A stretch of DNA of 36,422 nucleotides, taken from Verrucomicrobiota bacterium. GTDB lineage: Bacteria > Verrucomicrobiota > Verrucomicrobiia > Verrucomicrobiales > DEV007. Below, in pieces: positions 1 through 10,600 of this stretch. The notes beneath the pieces were generated by a model. The model did not search any database. It saw only the letters and a program-made list of their open reading frames with translations, and was not told the DNA's origin. The DNA lies in NCBI GenBank assembly GCA_024277195.1, contig JAJRVS010000199.1, forward strand, positions 1 through 36,422, given 5' to 3'. A program made the position numbers and the translations under genes. Numbering within the stretch: the first letter of the stretch is position 1; every line of letters begins with the position of its first letter.

Positions 1-1097
1 AAAGGAATCGCAACATGGGTGCAATCCCTTTTAGCAGCTCCTCTGATTTTGCCATCAATTCCCCCGACAGGCTGCACCGAACCATCAGCATTCATATCAC
101 CAGTGACAGCGAAGGCTGGATCATATTTTTCTCCAGTAATCAGCGCGTCAAGCAGTAGCCCGCAAGCAACAGCGGCTGAAGGACCGTCTTTCGAAGAGTA
201 TTGTTCTTCAAAAGCAATTTCAATTTTCTTACCAGCAGGAAACCCATCATGCCGGACGGATAAGAATTTTTGGACTTCACCTAAGGCCGATACCATCAAT
301 TCCCCTACGTCTTGGTTAAATTGAATTTCAGTGGGAGCCGTAGCAAGTTTTCCGTCACTCAGAGTAGCATTCATCTGCGAAGCCATACCAGCAAAGTCTG
401 CCCCGCCAAGTCCCTTCACGAGCAGCCCTTTTATAAGGCTTTGCCGAACCGCAAATATTCCATCCTTATTAATTGTAGAGGACATCACCACCTGATTCAC
501 CTTATCATCTTTGTCGTCTGGAGTTGTTGCAGTCGTCTGGGAAGACTCGGAATAAGTCAGGACGCCCACCCACGAGGAAGCTGGCGTGAGTAGTTGTGCG
601 GCCTTTGCATTTGATACCACGCTATTAGGGCACTGTGGATTCTTCAGCAGATCAAACAGATAGCCGGCAAGCTTCTTACTGGGTGTGTCGACTTCTTCAG
701 CGAGTTGTTGTGCGAGTTCTAAGATCTGTTCAGACACAGTGGCAAGTTTTTCTTCAGAAGGAACCCCTTCATAGTAAGAGCTATCTTCCGGGAACTCACC
801 CAGACGCAATAGGAAATCCGTATAGGCTACATGTTGCTGCGAGTAGCTTTTAGCACAGGCCCAGGCAAGGGCTAGAGCCTTTGCTTGTTCTTTTGGATCT
901 TTGGTTAAATTGAGAGCAAACCTATTCAAATAACCTGACACTTTACCCATACTCTCTCCTGATTCCAGATCCTTTATCCCCTCAAGTTCTACCTTGAAAT
1001 TTGGAGAGCGATATTCGTCTTGTGCAAAAGCAATGTGTTCGAAATTTGCAATAAAATAAAAAATTGCAACAAGAGAAAATATTAATGTTTTATTCAT
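1..1097 (-). CDS. Exported protein with Lon-type (S16) serine protease domain, 3' end beyond window
   Basis: Reading the minus strand from the ATG at 1097-1095 gives 365 residues with no stop before the window edge. Residues 1 to about 26 form a signal peptide (lysine near the N-terminus, long hydrophobic stretch, AFA-Q cleavage-like end). Residues 30-230 are helical and unrecognised. From about residue 250 the sequence matches the Lon proteolytic domain: the motif DGPSAA places the catalytic serine at residue 307, a TGDMNADGSVQPVGGI stretch follows, and GGIDGK places the catalytic lysine at residue 350. The 43-residue spacing equals that of Ser679 and Lys722 in E. coli Lon. No Walker A/B ATPase motifs occur in the visible part, so this is not a classical cytoplasmic Lon; it should act in the periplasm or envelope without its own unfoldase. 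What lies beyond the edge is unknown. Domain call is strong; substrate unknown. Confidence 0.88.
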   Translation of the reverse strand, partial: MNKTLIFSLVAIFYFIANFEHIAFAQDEYRSPNFKVELEGIKDLESGESMGKVSGYLNRFALNLTKDPKEQAKALALAWACAKSYSQQHVAYTDFLLRLGEFPEDSSYYEGVPSEEKLATVSEQILELAQQLAEEVDTPSKKLAGYLFDLLKNPQCPNSVVSNAKAAQLLTPASSWVGVLTYSESSQTTATTPDDKDDKVNQVVMSSTINKDGIFAVRQSLIKGLLVKGLGGADFAGMASQMNATLSDGKLATAPTEIQFNQDVGELMVSALGEVQKFLSVRHDGFPAGKKIEIAFEEQYSSKDGPSAAVACGLLLDALITGEKYDPAFAVTGDMNADGSVQPVGGIDGKIRGAAKRDCTHVAIP

Positions 1098-1466
1098 AGG
1101 AAGATCTGAAAGCAGGATCGTCTGACTAGTCGAGCCAAATGTGAATCTAAACCGTAAAGTCTTACTTATTCTAAAGTTATCAATTAGTTTCTTAGGAGAA
1201 GATATATTCGACAAAAACCGCCCTTTTTTAAACGATCTCGCAACTATTTCCCATCCAAAATCCACGTTTCTTAACGGGCGGTAATTTTTGCCCCGAACTC
1301 TTAACCGTTAGATCCCCTTAGGCTGAAACGGAAAACCGTCGTAGGCAAGCCCATGGCGCCCTACTTGATTTATTGCAGGTTGAGAAGCTTTGAAAGCGGT
1401 TTATTCTACTGCTACTCTTTTTATCTGCGGTCTTCATGGATCTACACAAAAAGATATTCCAACCCA
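1098..1466. other. Divergent intergenic region between Lon-like gene and cyclase-like gene
   Basis: This stretch separates two divergent starts and must carry both promoters. It is AT-rich next to the Lon-like gene (about 1080-1230), as expected of a promoter. I could not pick out a convincing -35/-10 pair for either direction, and neither start has a clear Shine-Dalgarno sequence. The open frame continues upstream of 1467 to 1353, but that extension encodes no plausible protein and precedes the signal peptide, so I treat it as non-coding. Confidence 0.4.
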
Positions 1467-2561
1467 ATGAGAAACAAGGCCAACCGCATTAAAAAACGCA
1501 TATCCGTACTCTTGTTGACGGTGTTTTATTTGATGCAGCCCTTGAGCTCTCATGCCCAGGGGCGCGCCCTCTCCAACACGGTGTTTCAAAAATACCAGAC
1601 GCAAGTCGGCCGCTCGGTTGAACGCGCGCTCGAATTTCTCGCAGCCAGCCAAAATCCTGACGGAACCTTTCCCGATGCCTATGGCCGTTCTACCGGCATT
1701 GTCGCCCTGGCGGGCATGGCCTTTCTTTCGAAGGGGCATACTCCTGGACAGGGGAAATATTCAACCACGCTCAGTCGTTGCATTCACTACATTTTGAACA
1801 GCCAGCGCAGCAACGGACTGCTTGACATGGGAGACTCGGGTCACGGAGTGATGTATGCCCATAATATCGCCTCACTGTTTTTATCGGAATGTTCGGGCAT
1901 GGTGGATCCGCAAACCCAGGATGAACTCGATCAGGTTCTCGGCAAAGCCATGCGCCTCATCCTGGCTGCCCAGGCAGTGCCAAAAACCGAAAAACATCAG
2001 GGTGGCTGGCGCTACAAACCAGACTCCCGCGATTCGGACTTATCCTGCAGCGGTTGGGCGCTGATGGCCTTGAGGTCAGCCAAACTGAACGGGGCCCCGA
2101 TCCCCGATGCCGCGATCAAATCCTCGGTTGACTATGTGCTGCGCAATCACGATCCGAAGGAGGGGCGCTTTGGTTACACCGATCCCTGGGGGCATTCGGA
2201 GACCCTCTCTGGCTGCGGCCTACTCTGTCTTGAGCTATCAGGTTTCCATGGCACTGAATCCACCTACCGCGCCGGTGATTACATCCTCAAGATCCACCAG
2301 CGCATCGTTGGCAATGCCCACGAGTTTTACGCCAATTATTACAACGCCCAGGCGATGTTCCAGTTGGGTGGCAAATACTGGGAAACCTATGCAGCCTGGA
2401 TGTATCCTCATTACATCCCCAAACAACAAGCCAACGGTTCCTGGTCTAACTCCCGTAACGGTGCCACCTATGGCACCACCATGATGGTATTATCCTTCAC
2501 CGTGCCCTATCGCCAGTTGCCCATTTATCAACGCGACGAAACCGTGGACGAAGACAGCTGA
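1467..2561 (+). CDS. Exported prenyltransferase/squalene-cyclase-repeat (alpha/alpha toroid) protein
   Basis: The product is 364 aa. I chose the ATG at 1467 because it starts an ideal signal peptide: MRNKANRIKKR, then a hydrophobic core and an SHAQ cleavage-like end. An upstream ATG at 1353 would add 38 residues in front of this signal. The mature protein contains repeated motifs of the type QNPDGTF.D, STGIVALAGMAFLSKGH, CSGWALMALRSAKLNG and SGCGLLCLELSG, which are typical of prenyltransferase/squalene oxidase repeats folding as an alpha/alpha toroid. I see no DXDD-type cyclase acid motif, so enzymatic cyclase activity is doubtful; export also argues against a squalene cyclase. Such proteins are frequent in planctomycetes and verrucomicrobia, with unknown roles. 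The gene is monocistronic, convergent with the CBM9-like gene. Confidence 0.85.
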   Translation: MRNKANRIKKRISVLLLTVFYLMQPLSSHAQGRALSNTVFQKYQTQVGRSVERALEFLAASQNPDGTFPDAYGRSTGIVALAGMAFLSKGHTPGQGKYSTTLSRCIHYILNSQRSNGLLDMGDSGHGVMYAHNIASLFLSECSGMVDPQTQDELDQVLGKAMRLILAAQAVPKTEKHQGGWRYKPDSRDSDLSCSGWALMALRSAKLNGAPIPDAAIKSSVDYVLRNHDPKEGRFGYTDPWGHSETLSGCGLLCLELSGFHGTESTYRAGDYILKIHQRIVGNAHEFYANYYNAQAMFQLGGKYWETYAAWMYPHYIPKQQANGSWSNSRNGATYGTTMMVLSFTVPYRQLPIYQRDETVDEDS

Positions 2562-2580
2562 TTCCGCTGTTAGTTTCTTT
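2554..2580 (+). terminator. Possible weak intrinsic terminator of the cyclase-like gene
   Basis: ACAGC (2554-2558) and GCTGT (2566-2570) can pair around a 7-nt loop and are followed by TAGTTTCTTT. The stem is only 5 bp and overlaps the stop codon, so the call is weak. Confidence 0.25.
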
Positions 2581-2608
2581 ATTCGCCTATAGCGACAACT
2601 TCGCAAGC

Positions 2609-5600
2609 TCACTTAGTGCGAATGATCGCCACGCTGTAACCCTCCGGGATTCTCACTTCGGCGTAGGATTTTTGCCTTTTGATGATGCGTTGCACTTCAA
2701 CTTCAAGGGTTTGGCGTCCCTCTTCATCAAATACCAAAGTTTCAAACTCGCTCATATCCCCCCAGCCGTAATACCCACTGCGGTTGGCCAGAATTCTTTC
2801 TTCACCAATAACAAACCCGCGCCCCATTTCGATATAAGTGATTGGGAACATCGAAGAAGTAAGCGTCGGCGCATTAGGTTTGACCCGATAATTAAACCAA
2901 TAATACAAAGCACCGTAATCCAAAGCTTCCAGCATGTTCCGGTAACAGTCTTCCGCCGTTCGCTCAGTCAATTGGTCACCAAAACCAATCGGCGTATAAA
3001 GCTGCATTTTGGCTAAATTACTGATTGAAGTGGTACGAACAGCACGCGGGAAATGCAGTTGAGTAAAACTTCTGGTCCGCGGCGCTCCCCTACCGACCAA
3101 TATCCCTTTACTCAACAGATCCTTTGCCGTTTTCAAGCGCCAAGACAAAGTCACCAAATCCGCATCTGATATTTTTGTTTCTATTTGATGCGTTTTGGTA
3201 GAAATCAGGGCAGCCTGCCCTCCCCATTGAGCACTGTAATCAAAGCGTTGGGTGGCAATGAAATTAATATCATCCCAGTAAATGCCTTGGATCGGCATTT
3301 TTTCCCACCGGGCAGCAATCAACTCGTCTTGTTTTTTTGCGAAATCCGATCCCTCACGTGGCAAAAACACAGGGTAAGAGGAATTACCAAAATACCCGGG
3401 TTTGCCATCATAGGTGATATGCGCATCCTTGCTAAAAGTCTGGGCATCCCCGTCTCCTGCAGACACAAAACAGTTATACGAATACAGACCGTCCGAAGTG
3501 TCTCTGGATAACTTAATCCTTTCAATCAACTCAATCTGACCACTAAGATCTGCACCTGTAAAAGCAGTTCCATAAGCGATGCGGTTTTTAAAAGCCCCGG
3601 GATTGATCGCTACATACTTAGCGGACTTACCAGTGAGGTAAGTGCCCAATTCCAAATCAGATTTCTCAGCTATGGGTGCCGATGCCGACAAAGAACAAAA
3701 ACTTCCATCTATGGTGAAATTTACCCCCCAATGTTTTCTAATGCGATTGGCAAAAAGGAAAGGGTCGGGTGACTCCAATGGGTAAATGGAATACTCCAAA
3801 GTCACACTCTGCCCTTTGGCTATCACCAAACGACGATTGTCGATACCTATCTCAGAACGGTTGCGGTAATTCCAGGCCTGCGTGCGCATCAGGTCATCTT
3901 CACTGATCAATCCGATCCCCTTATCCAAATACAAACCCAACGACGAAGGGTGCCCTCCCTCTTCGGTTTTTAAAACTGGCGATTCTACAGGCAGCCCCGA
4001 CAAATACACCCCCGTCACGCCATCCCCCAGATCCACCTTATGGCGCACCATCACCGGCAAATCCATCGCCGCGATATTTTCCAGCCGGTCTTTTACAATC
4101 AAACGATCCCCGTCACGTTGCAAAGTTCGTTTGAGGCCAAAATTCTTCGACTTGGCAGTCAATGTGTCGCCGGAAGCCTCGATTTCATCCCACCCGCCAT
4201 CACCGCTCTCCATCAAGCTTGCCCATCCTGGCTCGGTGGTGGAAAACATCGATTCCACCATCCAGGTTCTCCCTCCGAGTTCGACCCGGATGCCTCCCCC
4301 TTCGCTGAGCTGATACAAAAATCCAACTTCATTCTCCACCGAAGGCTCACGGTATGGGATGCGTCCGGTGGGAGCTTGCATCGGCAAACGCGCCACTTTT
4401 TTAGGCACCAAATGTTTTCCCAGTCCGATATTTGCAATGATCGCACGCGCCACCCTTGGGTCGCTGTGACTCAACTTGATCACATTCTCGCCATTTTGTT
4501 TCCACAGGTCAATCACATCAAAATCCAACTCATAAGGATCCACCCCCCTGATCGCAAACGGCGAGGTAACAGGAGCTGGTTTGAAATCGGGCGAATACAT
4601 CAAAAACCAACCCGGGCCACGGTAGGAAGTTTCGATTTTCTGCCCCATACGAAAAGTCTCCGTCCGGTTGCGCACACGGTCGAGATCCAAAATAACTCCA
4701 TTGAGTTCTATTTTTAAAATACCCGTACCTTTACCTATCTGCGAAGAATCTATTCTTGCTTGTATCACCAACTCTTCGATCCCCCCTTCGTTTTCCGATT
4801 CTTTGGCCGATCCATCCCCGGTGATTTTCACCGATATGGTCTGCCCCGGACCAACTCTAACCGATTTTTTAACCACCTTATAACCGAAGCCCATCGTCTC
4901 GACATTGAGACCTCCCTCATTATCCCCCAAACGCACTTCCAGCATACGGCTCGCGTTGCCTTCAGCCCAAGGCGTGTTCAACAAGCTTACCAGGGTTTCT
5001 CCGCCCTTGACCCAAGTATCATCTTCCTCCGACTCATAGTCAGAATCATGTCCAACCACATCTATACCGAGCTGAACACCTTCACTGACTCCCATGATGC
5101 CCAAAGTTTCCCAGGGCAAAGCCACGGTTATCTGGTACCCTGTATCCAGTCTCTTTGCTGCGATTTTGGCTCCAGCAACCGGACCGGGGCGATCTCCGCG
5201 CAATACCACCTGGGCATCCGCATTTTTGCCATTGGCATCAGCTCCTATACTTGTGCCAATTTGTAATATGCGCGTTTTGTCTTTGGCTTCACCCGGCTGA
5301 CGCGGAACATCGAGAAAAATCTCCAAGCCATCGCCGGTGAGATTTCCTCCAACGATCACATCATCCACTATAATAGCAGAAACAAACAAAAACTCCTCGT
5401 TCCAGCCCAAATAAACAGTGCCGGAAAAATCTTCAGCCCCCTCCCATTCGGAAGCTCCCCACACCACTTCCTGCGGTTCATCCCATTCGGCAAAAGGAGC
5501 CAGTGTGGACAGCCCTTTCAAACTCCCATCCACCGGAGGCAGCTCTTTCAAGTGAACCATACCAGCCGTACGCTCCGCCGCCGCTGCTGAGGTAAAAATA

Positions 5601-5647
5601 CCTGCTAACAATAATAGCACCACAGCTATTCTATTTTTCATTTCCAT
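2609..5647 (-). CDS. Large exported CBM9-like protein with a possible C-terminal glycosidase-like domain
   Basis: The product is 1012 aa. Two in-frame ATGs lie at 5647 and 5641; both give the same signal peptide (KNRIAVVLLLLAGIF..AAAA). Residues 30-240 resemble the CBM9/DOMON-like carbohydrate-binding fold: a GTVYLGWNEEFLFVSAIIVDD strand pattern (19-residue core GTVYLGWNEEFLFVSAIIV), then LEIFLDVP, GYQITVALPWETLG and LGIDVVGHDSD. The middle part (about 240-640) is beta-rich and unassigned. The C-terminal third has features of a TIM-barrel glycosidase: GIYWDDINF near residues 788-796, an ALYYWFNYR segment near 913-921, and a final beta-domain. The YWDD acids would be the natural candidates for catalysis, but I cannot place the protein in a numbered GH family. 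It is transcribed alone and likely acts on or binds polysaccharide outside the cytoplasm. Confidence 0.8.
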   Translation of the reverse strand: MEMKNRIAVVLLLLAGIFTSAAAAERTAGMVHLKELPPVDGSLKGLSTLAPFAEWDEPQEVVWGASEWEGAEDFSGTVYLGWNEEFLFVSAIIVDDVIVGGNLTGDGLEIFLDVPRQPGEAKDKTRILQIGTSIGADANGKNADAQVVLRGDRPGPVAGAKIAAKRLDTGYQITVALPWETLGIMGVSEGVQLGIDVVGHDSDYESEEDDTWVKGGETLVSLLNTPWAEGNASRMLEVRLGDNEGGLNVETMGFGYKVVKKSVRVGPGQTISVKITGDGSAKESENEGGIEELVIQARIDSSQIGKGTGILKIELNGVILDLDRVRNRTETFRMGQKIETSYRGPGWFLMYSPDFKPAPVTSPFAIRGVDPYELDFDVIDLWKQNGENVIKLSHSDPRVARAIIANIGLGKHLVPKKVARLPMQAPTGRIPYREPSVENEVGFLYQLSEGGGIRVELGGRTWMVESMFSTTEPGWASLMESGDGGWDEIEASGDTLTAKSKNFGLKRTLQRDGDRLIVKDRLENIAAMDLPVMVRHKVDLGDGVTGVYLSGLPVESPVLKTEEGGHPSSLGLYLDKGIGLISEDDLMRTQAWNYRNRSEIGIDNRRLVIAKGQSVTLEYSIYPLESPDPFLFANRIRKHWGVNFTIDGSFCSLSASAPIAEKSDLELGTYLTGKSAKYVAINPGAFKNRIAYGTAFTGADLSGQIELIERIKLSRDTSDGLYSYNCFVSAGDGDAQTFSKDAHITYDGKPGYFGNSSYPVFLPREGSDFAKKQDELIAARWEKMPIQGIYWDDINFIATQRFDYSAQWGGQAALISTKTHQIETKISDADLVTLSWRLKTAKDLLSKGILVGRGAPRTRSFTQLHFPRAVRTTSISNLAKMQLYTPIGFGDQLTERTAEDCYRNMLEALDYGALYYWFNYRVKPNAPTLTSSMFPITYIEMGRGFVIGEERILANRSGYYGWGDMSEFETLVFDEEGRQTLEVEVQRIIKRQKSYAEVRIPEGYSVAIIRTK

Positions 5648-5880
5648 AACGGTTTTATTTAAGCCCTTTTAGTAAATTCGCAACACCCTCTTCATCAGGC
5701 ATTTGCAGAATACAGGTTCAATCCCTGATAAAGAAAGAAAAAATACACTTTTTTTATCGACATTGGGGGTCGCTTTTTGGTAGTGATTTAATTTAACGTG
5801 GCACTAATTCACTCTATCTTCCGCTCTACAGCAGTGAACAGAATACTTCCACACCACTCGCTTAACGGGTGAAAGCCAAA
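5648..5880. other. Upstream region of the CBM9-like gene
   Basis: AT-rich intergenic DNA that should hold the promoter of the minus-strand CBM9-like gene. I found no convincing sigma-70 hexamer pair and no coding sequence. The region ends where the dispersed repeat begins at 5881. Confidence 0.3.
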
Positions 5881-6052
5881 ATAGTTAAGCTGCTGACCGC
5901 TATGCGTTTCGCCCTTTGCAGGGCTGGAAGAATTGTATTTTTTACCCAGTGCGAAGCGCTGGGGTTAAATCAGTTTTATTGTCAGACCTGAGCCGGAGCG
6001 TAGCGTAGACAGCCGAAGGCAACGGGCGAAATGATGTTGAGGTGTGATAAGG
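5881..6052 (+). repeat. Dispersed palindromic intergenic repeat, copy 1
   Basis: The segment from ATAGTTAAGCTGCTGAC to about AATGATGTTGAGG recurs in inverted orientation at 26371-26599. It contains short palindromes, notably GCCCTTTGCAGGGC (5911-5924) and CCCAGTGCGAAGCGCTGGG (5945-5963). The left half (5881-5963) matches the reverse complement of 26518-26599, and the right half (about 5948-6052) matches the reverse complement of 26371-26445 with an internal length difference. There is no coding capacity. It looks like a REP/MITE-like element sitting between two genes. Confidence 0.8.
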
Positions 6053-6077
6053 CAACTTGTCCTGCGCCCTCGCGGGC

Positions 6078-7547
6078 CTAGGCAAAAAGTTTATTCACCG
6101 CCTGGGCTTTGACCAATTCTCGTGGTTGTTTGAGGTGATTATAAACAATCGTTTCGGGATCAATTCCAAAACTGTGGTAAATCGTCGCAAGAATCTCAGT
6201 CGGGTGCACCGGGTCTTCTACCGGGGCAGAACCTGTTTTATCCGACTTGCCATGCACGTATCCTCGCTTGATTCCCGCTCCACCAATCACCGAAGTGTAA
6301 CAATAAGGCCAATGGTCCCTGCCATCCGCGCTATTACTATTACCTGAAGTGCTCACCCCTTTCACCGGACTGCGTCCGAATTCCCCAATCGCCACCACCA
6401 GAGTTTCATCAAGCAAGCCCCGGTCATCGAGATCTTCAAATAGAGCGGACAAACCCTGATCCAGCATCGGTCCAGATTGATCTTTCATCCGTTTGGTCAA
6501 TCCCGAATGATGATCCCACGAATGATTATCCGAGTTGGCTACTTTAGGCCAAATGACTTCCACTACTTTGGTTCCCGCTTCCACCAATCGGCGAGCCAAC
6601 AAACAACTCTGCCCAAATGTGTTGCGACCGTAACGATCTCGCATTTTTTCGCTTTCTTCCGGCAGGTTAAAAGCATCTCTTGCCCGCCCTGAAACAATCA
6701 GGTTCAATGCCCTCGAATAATACTCATCGAGATTGTATTTCTCCACCGCCTTGTCGATGACTGGCATCTGTGCACTCAGAGCTTCACGCAAACTAGCCCT
6801 ACGACGCAAACGAACGGCGAAGGCTTCCGGACGCAACTGCAAGTCATCCACCTTGATGCTATCCATCTTATTCATGTTAAGATCGTCCCCATCGGGAAAC
6901 AAATAATAAGGGTCAAAAGCCTTACCCAGAAAACCAGCGGTGCCAGCTTTGTTCACTACGTTGGACTCCTGCAAAGGACGCGGCATCATCACAAAAGGCA
7001 GCATCGGCTCTTTCATCGGCTGCTGCTTGATGATGTTCGATCCAAAGTTAGGGTAATCCTTGGGACTTGGAGGTTCCAACTGCCCCGAAGGGCTCACCTT
7101 GTCCGTGGTGTATCCCGTCATGATTTGATAAATCGCCGCGGTGTGATTGAACAAACCATTCGGAGTGTAACTCATCGAACGGCACATGGTGAATTTATCG
7201 TTCACCTTGGCTAGTTGAGGCAAAATCTCAGTAAAATTCACACCGGGGATTTTTGTCGGAATCGGCTTGAATTGACTACGGATATTGTCCGGCACATTTT
7301 CCTTGGGATCCCATAGATCAAGGTGACTGGGACCACCCTGCATATAAACCATGATCACACTCTTAGCCTTGCCCCATCCCGGTGCACCCACCAATTTACT
7401 TCCTTTGCTCGCCGCTTGCGCCCGAAACACAGTATTCAAGCTCATGCCCAACATTCCCGCGCCACCGACTCGAAGAAAATCGCGGCGACTGGCTTTTAAA
7501 TGGGAGTCACAAAGGTCTTTTCCAACAGCTCCAGGTATTCTAATCAT
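6078..7547 (-). CDS. DUF1501 protein, Tat-exported (first copy)
   Basis: The product is 489 aa from the ATG at 7547; a TTG at 7577 would add ten residues but has no better ribosome site. A twin-arginine signal ([17 protein letters not shown]) near residues 21-37 predicts export of a folded protein. Family hallmarks of DUF1501, a relative of the alkaline phosphatase/sulfatase superfamily, are all present: [16 protein letters not shown], the [11 protein letters not shown] segment, [28 protein letters not shown] and a C-terminal [16 protein letters not shown] stretch. It is the last gene of an operon, about 80 bp after the WD40/PSD1 gene. PSD1 and DUF1501 genes are habitually paired in PVC bacteria; the pair is suspected to act in the envelope, perhaps on complex polysaccharides or in redox chemistry, but the reaction is unknown. 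Confidence 0.9.
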   Translation of the reverse strand: MIRIPGAVGKDLCDSHLKASRRDFLRVGGAGMLGMSLNTVFRAQAASKGSKLVGAPGWGKAKSVIMVYMQGGPSHLDLWDPKENVPDNIRSQFKPIPTKIPGVNFTEILPQLAKVNDKFTMCRSMSYTPNGLFNHTAAIYQIMTGYTTDKVSPSGQLEPPSPKDYPNFGSNIIKQQPMKEPMLPFVMMPRPLQESNVVNKAGTAGFLGKAFDPYYLFPDGDDLNMNKMDSIKVDDLQLRPEAFAVRLRRRASLREALSAQMPVIDKAVEKYNLDEYYSRALNLIVSGRARDAFNLPEESEKMRDRYGRNTFGQSCLLARRLVEAGTKVVEVIWPKVANSDNHSWDHHSGLTKRMKDQSGPMLDQGLSALFEDLDDRGLLDETLVVAIGEFGRSPVKGVSTSGNSNSADGRDHWPYCYTSVIGGAGIKRGYVHGKSDKTGSAPVEDPVHPTEILATIYHSFGIDPETIVYNHLKQPRELVKAQAVNKLFA

Positions 7548-7627
7548 AGTATCAAGGGGTAAATATTTCAGCAGCAAAAGTTTTAATTCAATTCCAATAG
7601 ATCTTCTAATCCGGTCATTCTTTCATC

Positions 7628-10600
7628 TCAGTGATTAAACAAAAATGAAGGGTTGTTGATCAAGGCCCAAGTCAGATCCTGAACCGTGGTCAGCCGTTGT
7701 TTTGCTGCCTGCTCAATGCTCATCTCCACATCCTGTCGTAGTTGCACCAAAGTCGTGTTCTGCGGAACCGGTTGCTGAGCTTTAACCAATATCGCTTTCA
7801 AGCCGTTCATTTTAGGGTCACTAGGCAAAGGTCGTTTTTCCTTAGCCAGGGCAAAACGATGTTTCAGCCCTTCCAAGTCGATCAGTTTATAATATGACGC
7901 CAGCTCCGTCACCTGCTGAGGACTGCGTTGACTGGGCGCCGTTTTGATTGCTGTGGCGACACCTACGGGCAAGCCTAGCTCCAACGGTTGTTTGGAAGTC
8001 GTAACCCATATCCGGAATTTGCCTAATGGGTAGTCACCCTTGCTATAGCGGCACATCAACGAAAAGTTAAAAGTTGCCCCCTTGGCATCGCCCAAGGGTT
8101 TTTCCAATTTGAAACGAGCCCAGTGCGGTTTCTGCTCATGGCCGCCGACTGCCCATGCTTTGTCGTTGTTGCGGATATTTCCATTGATGGCATTTTTCAC
8201 GCTGAAACTTTTTTGATTCACATCGGCCTTGGCATCGACAAATTTTGCAACCTGCGCTTTTGCTCCCGCTTTTTTTACCGTGGAAGTCAGCTTCAACTCG
8301 GTGAGCACAAAGTTACCGTTACCATTCAATCCTGGTCCGAAGCCCGGCAGTTTTTCATCTGGCAAGGCTTCGATCATGATGCCCGTGATCCCTGACATTT
8401 TGCTGTCAAAGGTGATGCTGTAGTCCGTCGACTTCGATGGACCTGATGCCAGCACCGCACCGTCAGCTTGCGCTTTGAGCGTGATTCCTCCAGTGGCTTT
8501 CACTGCCTTTGGAACCAAGGGCGTCCAAGTGGTCCAGAGCCGGTTCACAGGGAGCTCGGACTCCCACTTCTTCATGCTGCCCGCCTGTTTGATCGCATAA
8601 TCCTTGAGCGTTTTTTCTGCAAGAGCCATGCGTTTTTTCTGCTCGGCCTCAGCAAGCGCCTTCTTCTTAGTATATTCGGCAGTGTAAGCCTTGATTCCCT
8701 TATTAGCTTTTTGCATCGACAACAAACGCTGGCGCTCCTGCTCCGCACGAATTGGCACCATTTTAGCTTCCATCTCTGCTAATTTGCCCACCAAACCATT
8801 GTGATCCCGCTCGATTTCCGACATGCTTTTCTCCACTGCTTTGATTTCAGCATCGCTTGGCAGACGATTAAGCACCCGCAGGAAAACCTCTTCAAACAAC
8901 TTGCGGTCATCGGCTTGTTCATCCACCAACTTGACCAAGGCATTTTTAGGGTCAGCAATCGCATCCGCAATAGCCGGCCCACTCACCAGGGTCATGATAG
9001 TGCCCAACTGCACATCATTCGCCCGTTCACACTCACACGCACTCTCCCTGACCGGACGCCCAAGGCTTGCCAAAATTCCACTAGGCAAATCAGTGCGCGC
9101 ATCGGCGATCTGAGCTGCCCTCATGCCAGGTTTGGCTCCCGGTATGTTCGGCACACTGCCGGTCACTTCATAAAGCGCGTCAAAAATCACTTCGGCCGGC
9201 AGGCGACGCGCAATCGCATGGGAATAATTGATCTCATCATCAGCATTCCACCGATTGGTCTTCAGTGACAACTGATAGGTGCGTGACTTACAAATCATCG
9301 TCATCAATTTTCTGACATCAAAACCGCTGCCTACAAACTGTTCGGTCAAATAATCCAACAGCTCGGGATTGCTCGGTGGATTGCCCGCACGAATATCATC
9401 AAGCGGTTCAATGATACCGGTTCCCAACATATAACCCCAGATCCGGTTGGCATAACTTTTGGCAAAATACTGATTGTCCGGTGCAATCATCCACGCCGCC
9501 AAGGCCTCGCGCCGGGTGGCTCCTTTTTTCACCGTGTGTTTGACTTCATAAGGAAATTTTGGAGCGGTAAGTTCCCCAGTACGCTCATGTTTAACTTCAC
9601 CATCTTTTTTATCCCCCACCATTTCAAACAAAGGCTTGGCTCCCTCGACCGCGGAACCGCCAATGCGACGATTTTTACTATTCTTAGCATCATTAGTCAG
9701 TGAAACCCTGGCAAAATAAGCTGAAGTTTCATAATACTGATCTTGATTCCATCGCTCAAAGGGATGGTCGTGACATTTATTACAATTAAACCGCGTCGCC
9801 AGAAACAGATGCGTGGTGTTCTCCATGATCTCCGTCGGTTCGCGCAACACCTTATAATAAGATGCTGCAGGGTTTTCCATATTGGAGCCCTTGGCCGTCA
9901 GAATCGAGTAGGCAAATTTATCGTAGGGAACATTCTTTTCTACTTGCCCATGAATCCAGTCGCGGAACAGTTGGGCGCCTTCTTTGCCGAGAAACTTGCT
10001 GTTCACCTGCAACATATCCGCCCACTTATTGGTCCAATGATCGATAAATTCAGGTGAACCAATCAGCGTATCAATCAATTGATCCCTTTTTTGACGGCGC
10101 GGTGTTTTGTCCGCGATGAACTTGCGCACCGCATCGGCACTCGGCGGCAAACCACTGAGATCAAGATACACCCGACGAATAAACTCTTCATCCTTGCACA
10201 AGCCAGAAGGTTGGATTTTCATCCGTTTCCACTTGGCAGCCACCAATTCATCAATCCTTCCTTGCGCGGGTTGTTGGGTCCACTTATAACCACTGCGATC
10301 TCCCATCACGGTGAGAGTGGTTGCCGAGTAAGATCCTTCATAACGCGCCAGGATCGGAGCTTCGCCGCGGCGCAAAGTTGAGATCAATCCAAAGTCGTCG
10401 TGAGTGGCCACATCTTTGTTTCCGCTATTGATGTAAGCTTCGCGCGTCACATCGCGTTGCAACCCGTTCGCAAAATAAGCGATCACTCGAATCTGCTGAC
10501 TGGCTCCAATGTTCTGAATCACCGGTTTTTTGGGAAACAGTTCAATCCTGCTGATTTTTTTTGATTTCAAATCCAATTGTGCGCCATCGGCAATCCATTG

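Noticed and set aside
1353-1466. Upstream ATG for the cyclase-like gene
   Set aside because: It places 38 residues with no domain character in front of a classic signal peptide beginning at the ATG at 1467.
4040-4717. 225-codon plus-strand open frame
   Set aside because: Antisense to the CBM9-like gene, no signal peptide or motif, His-rich shadow composition.
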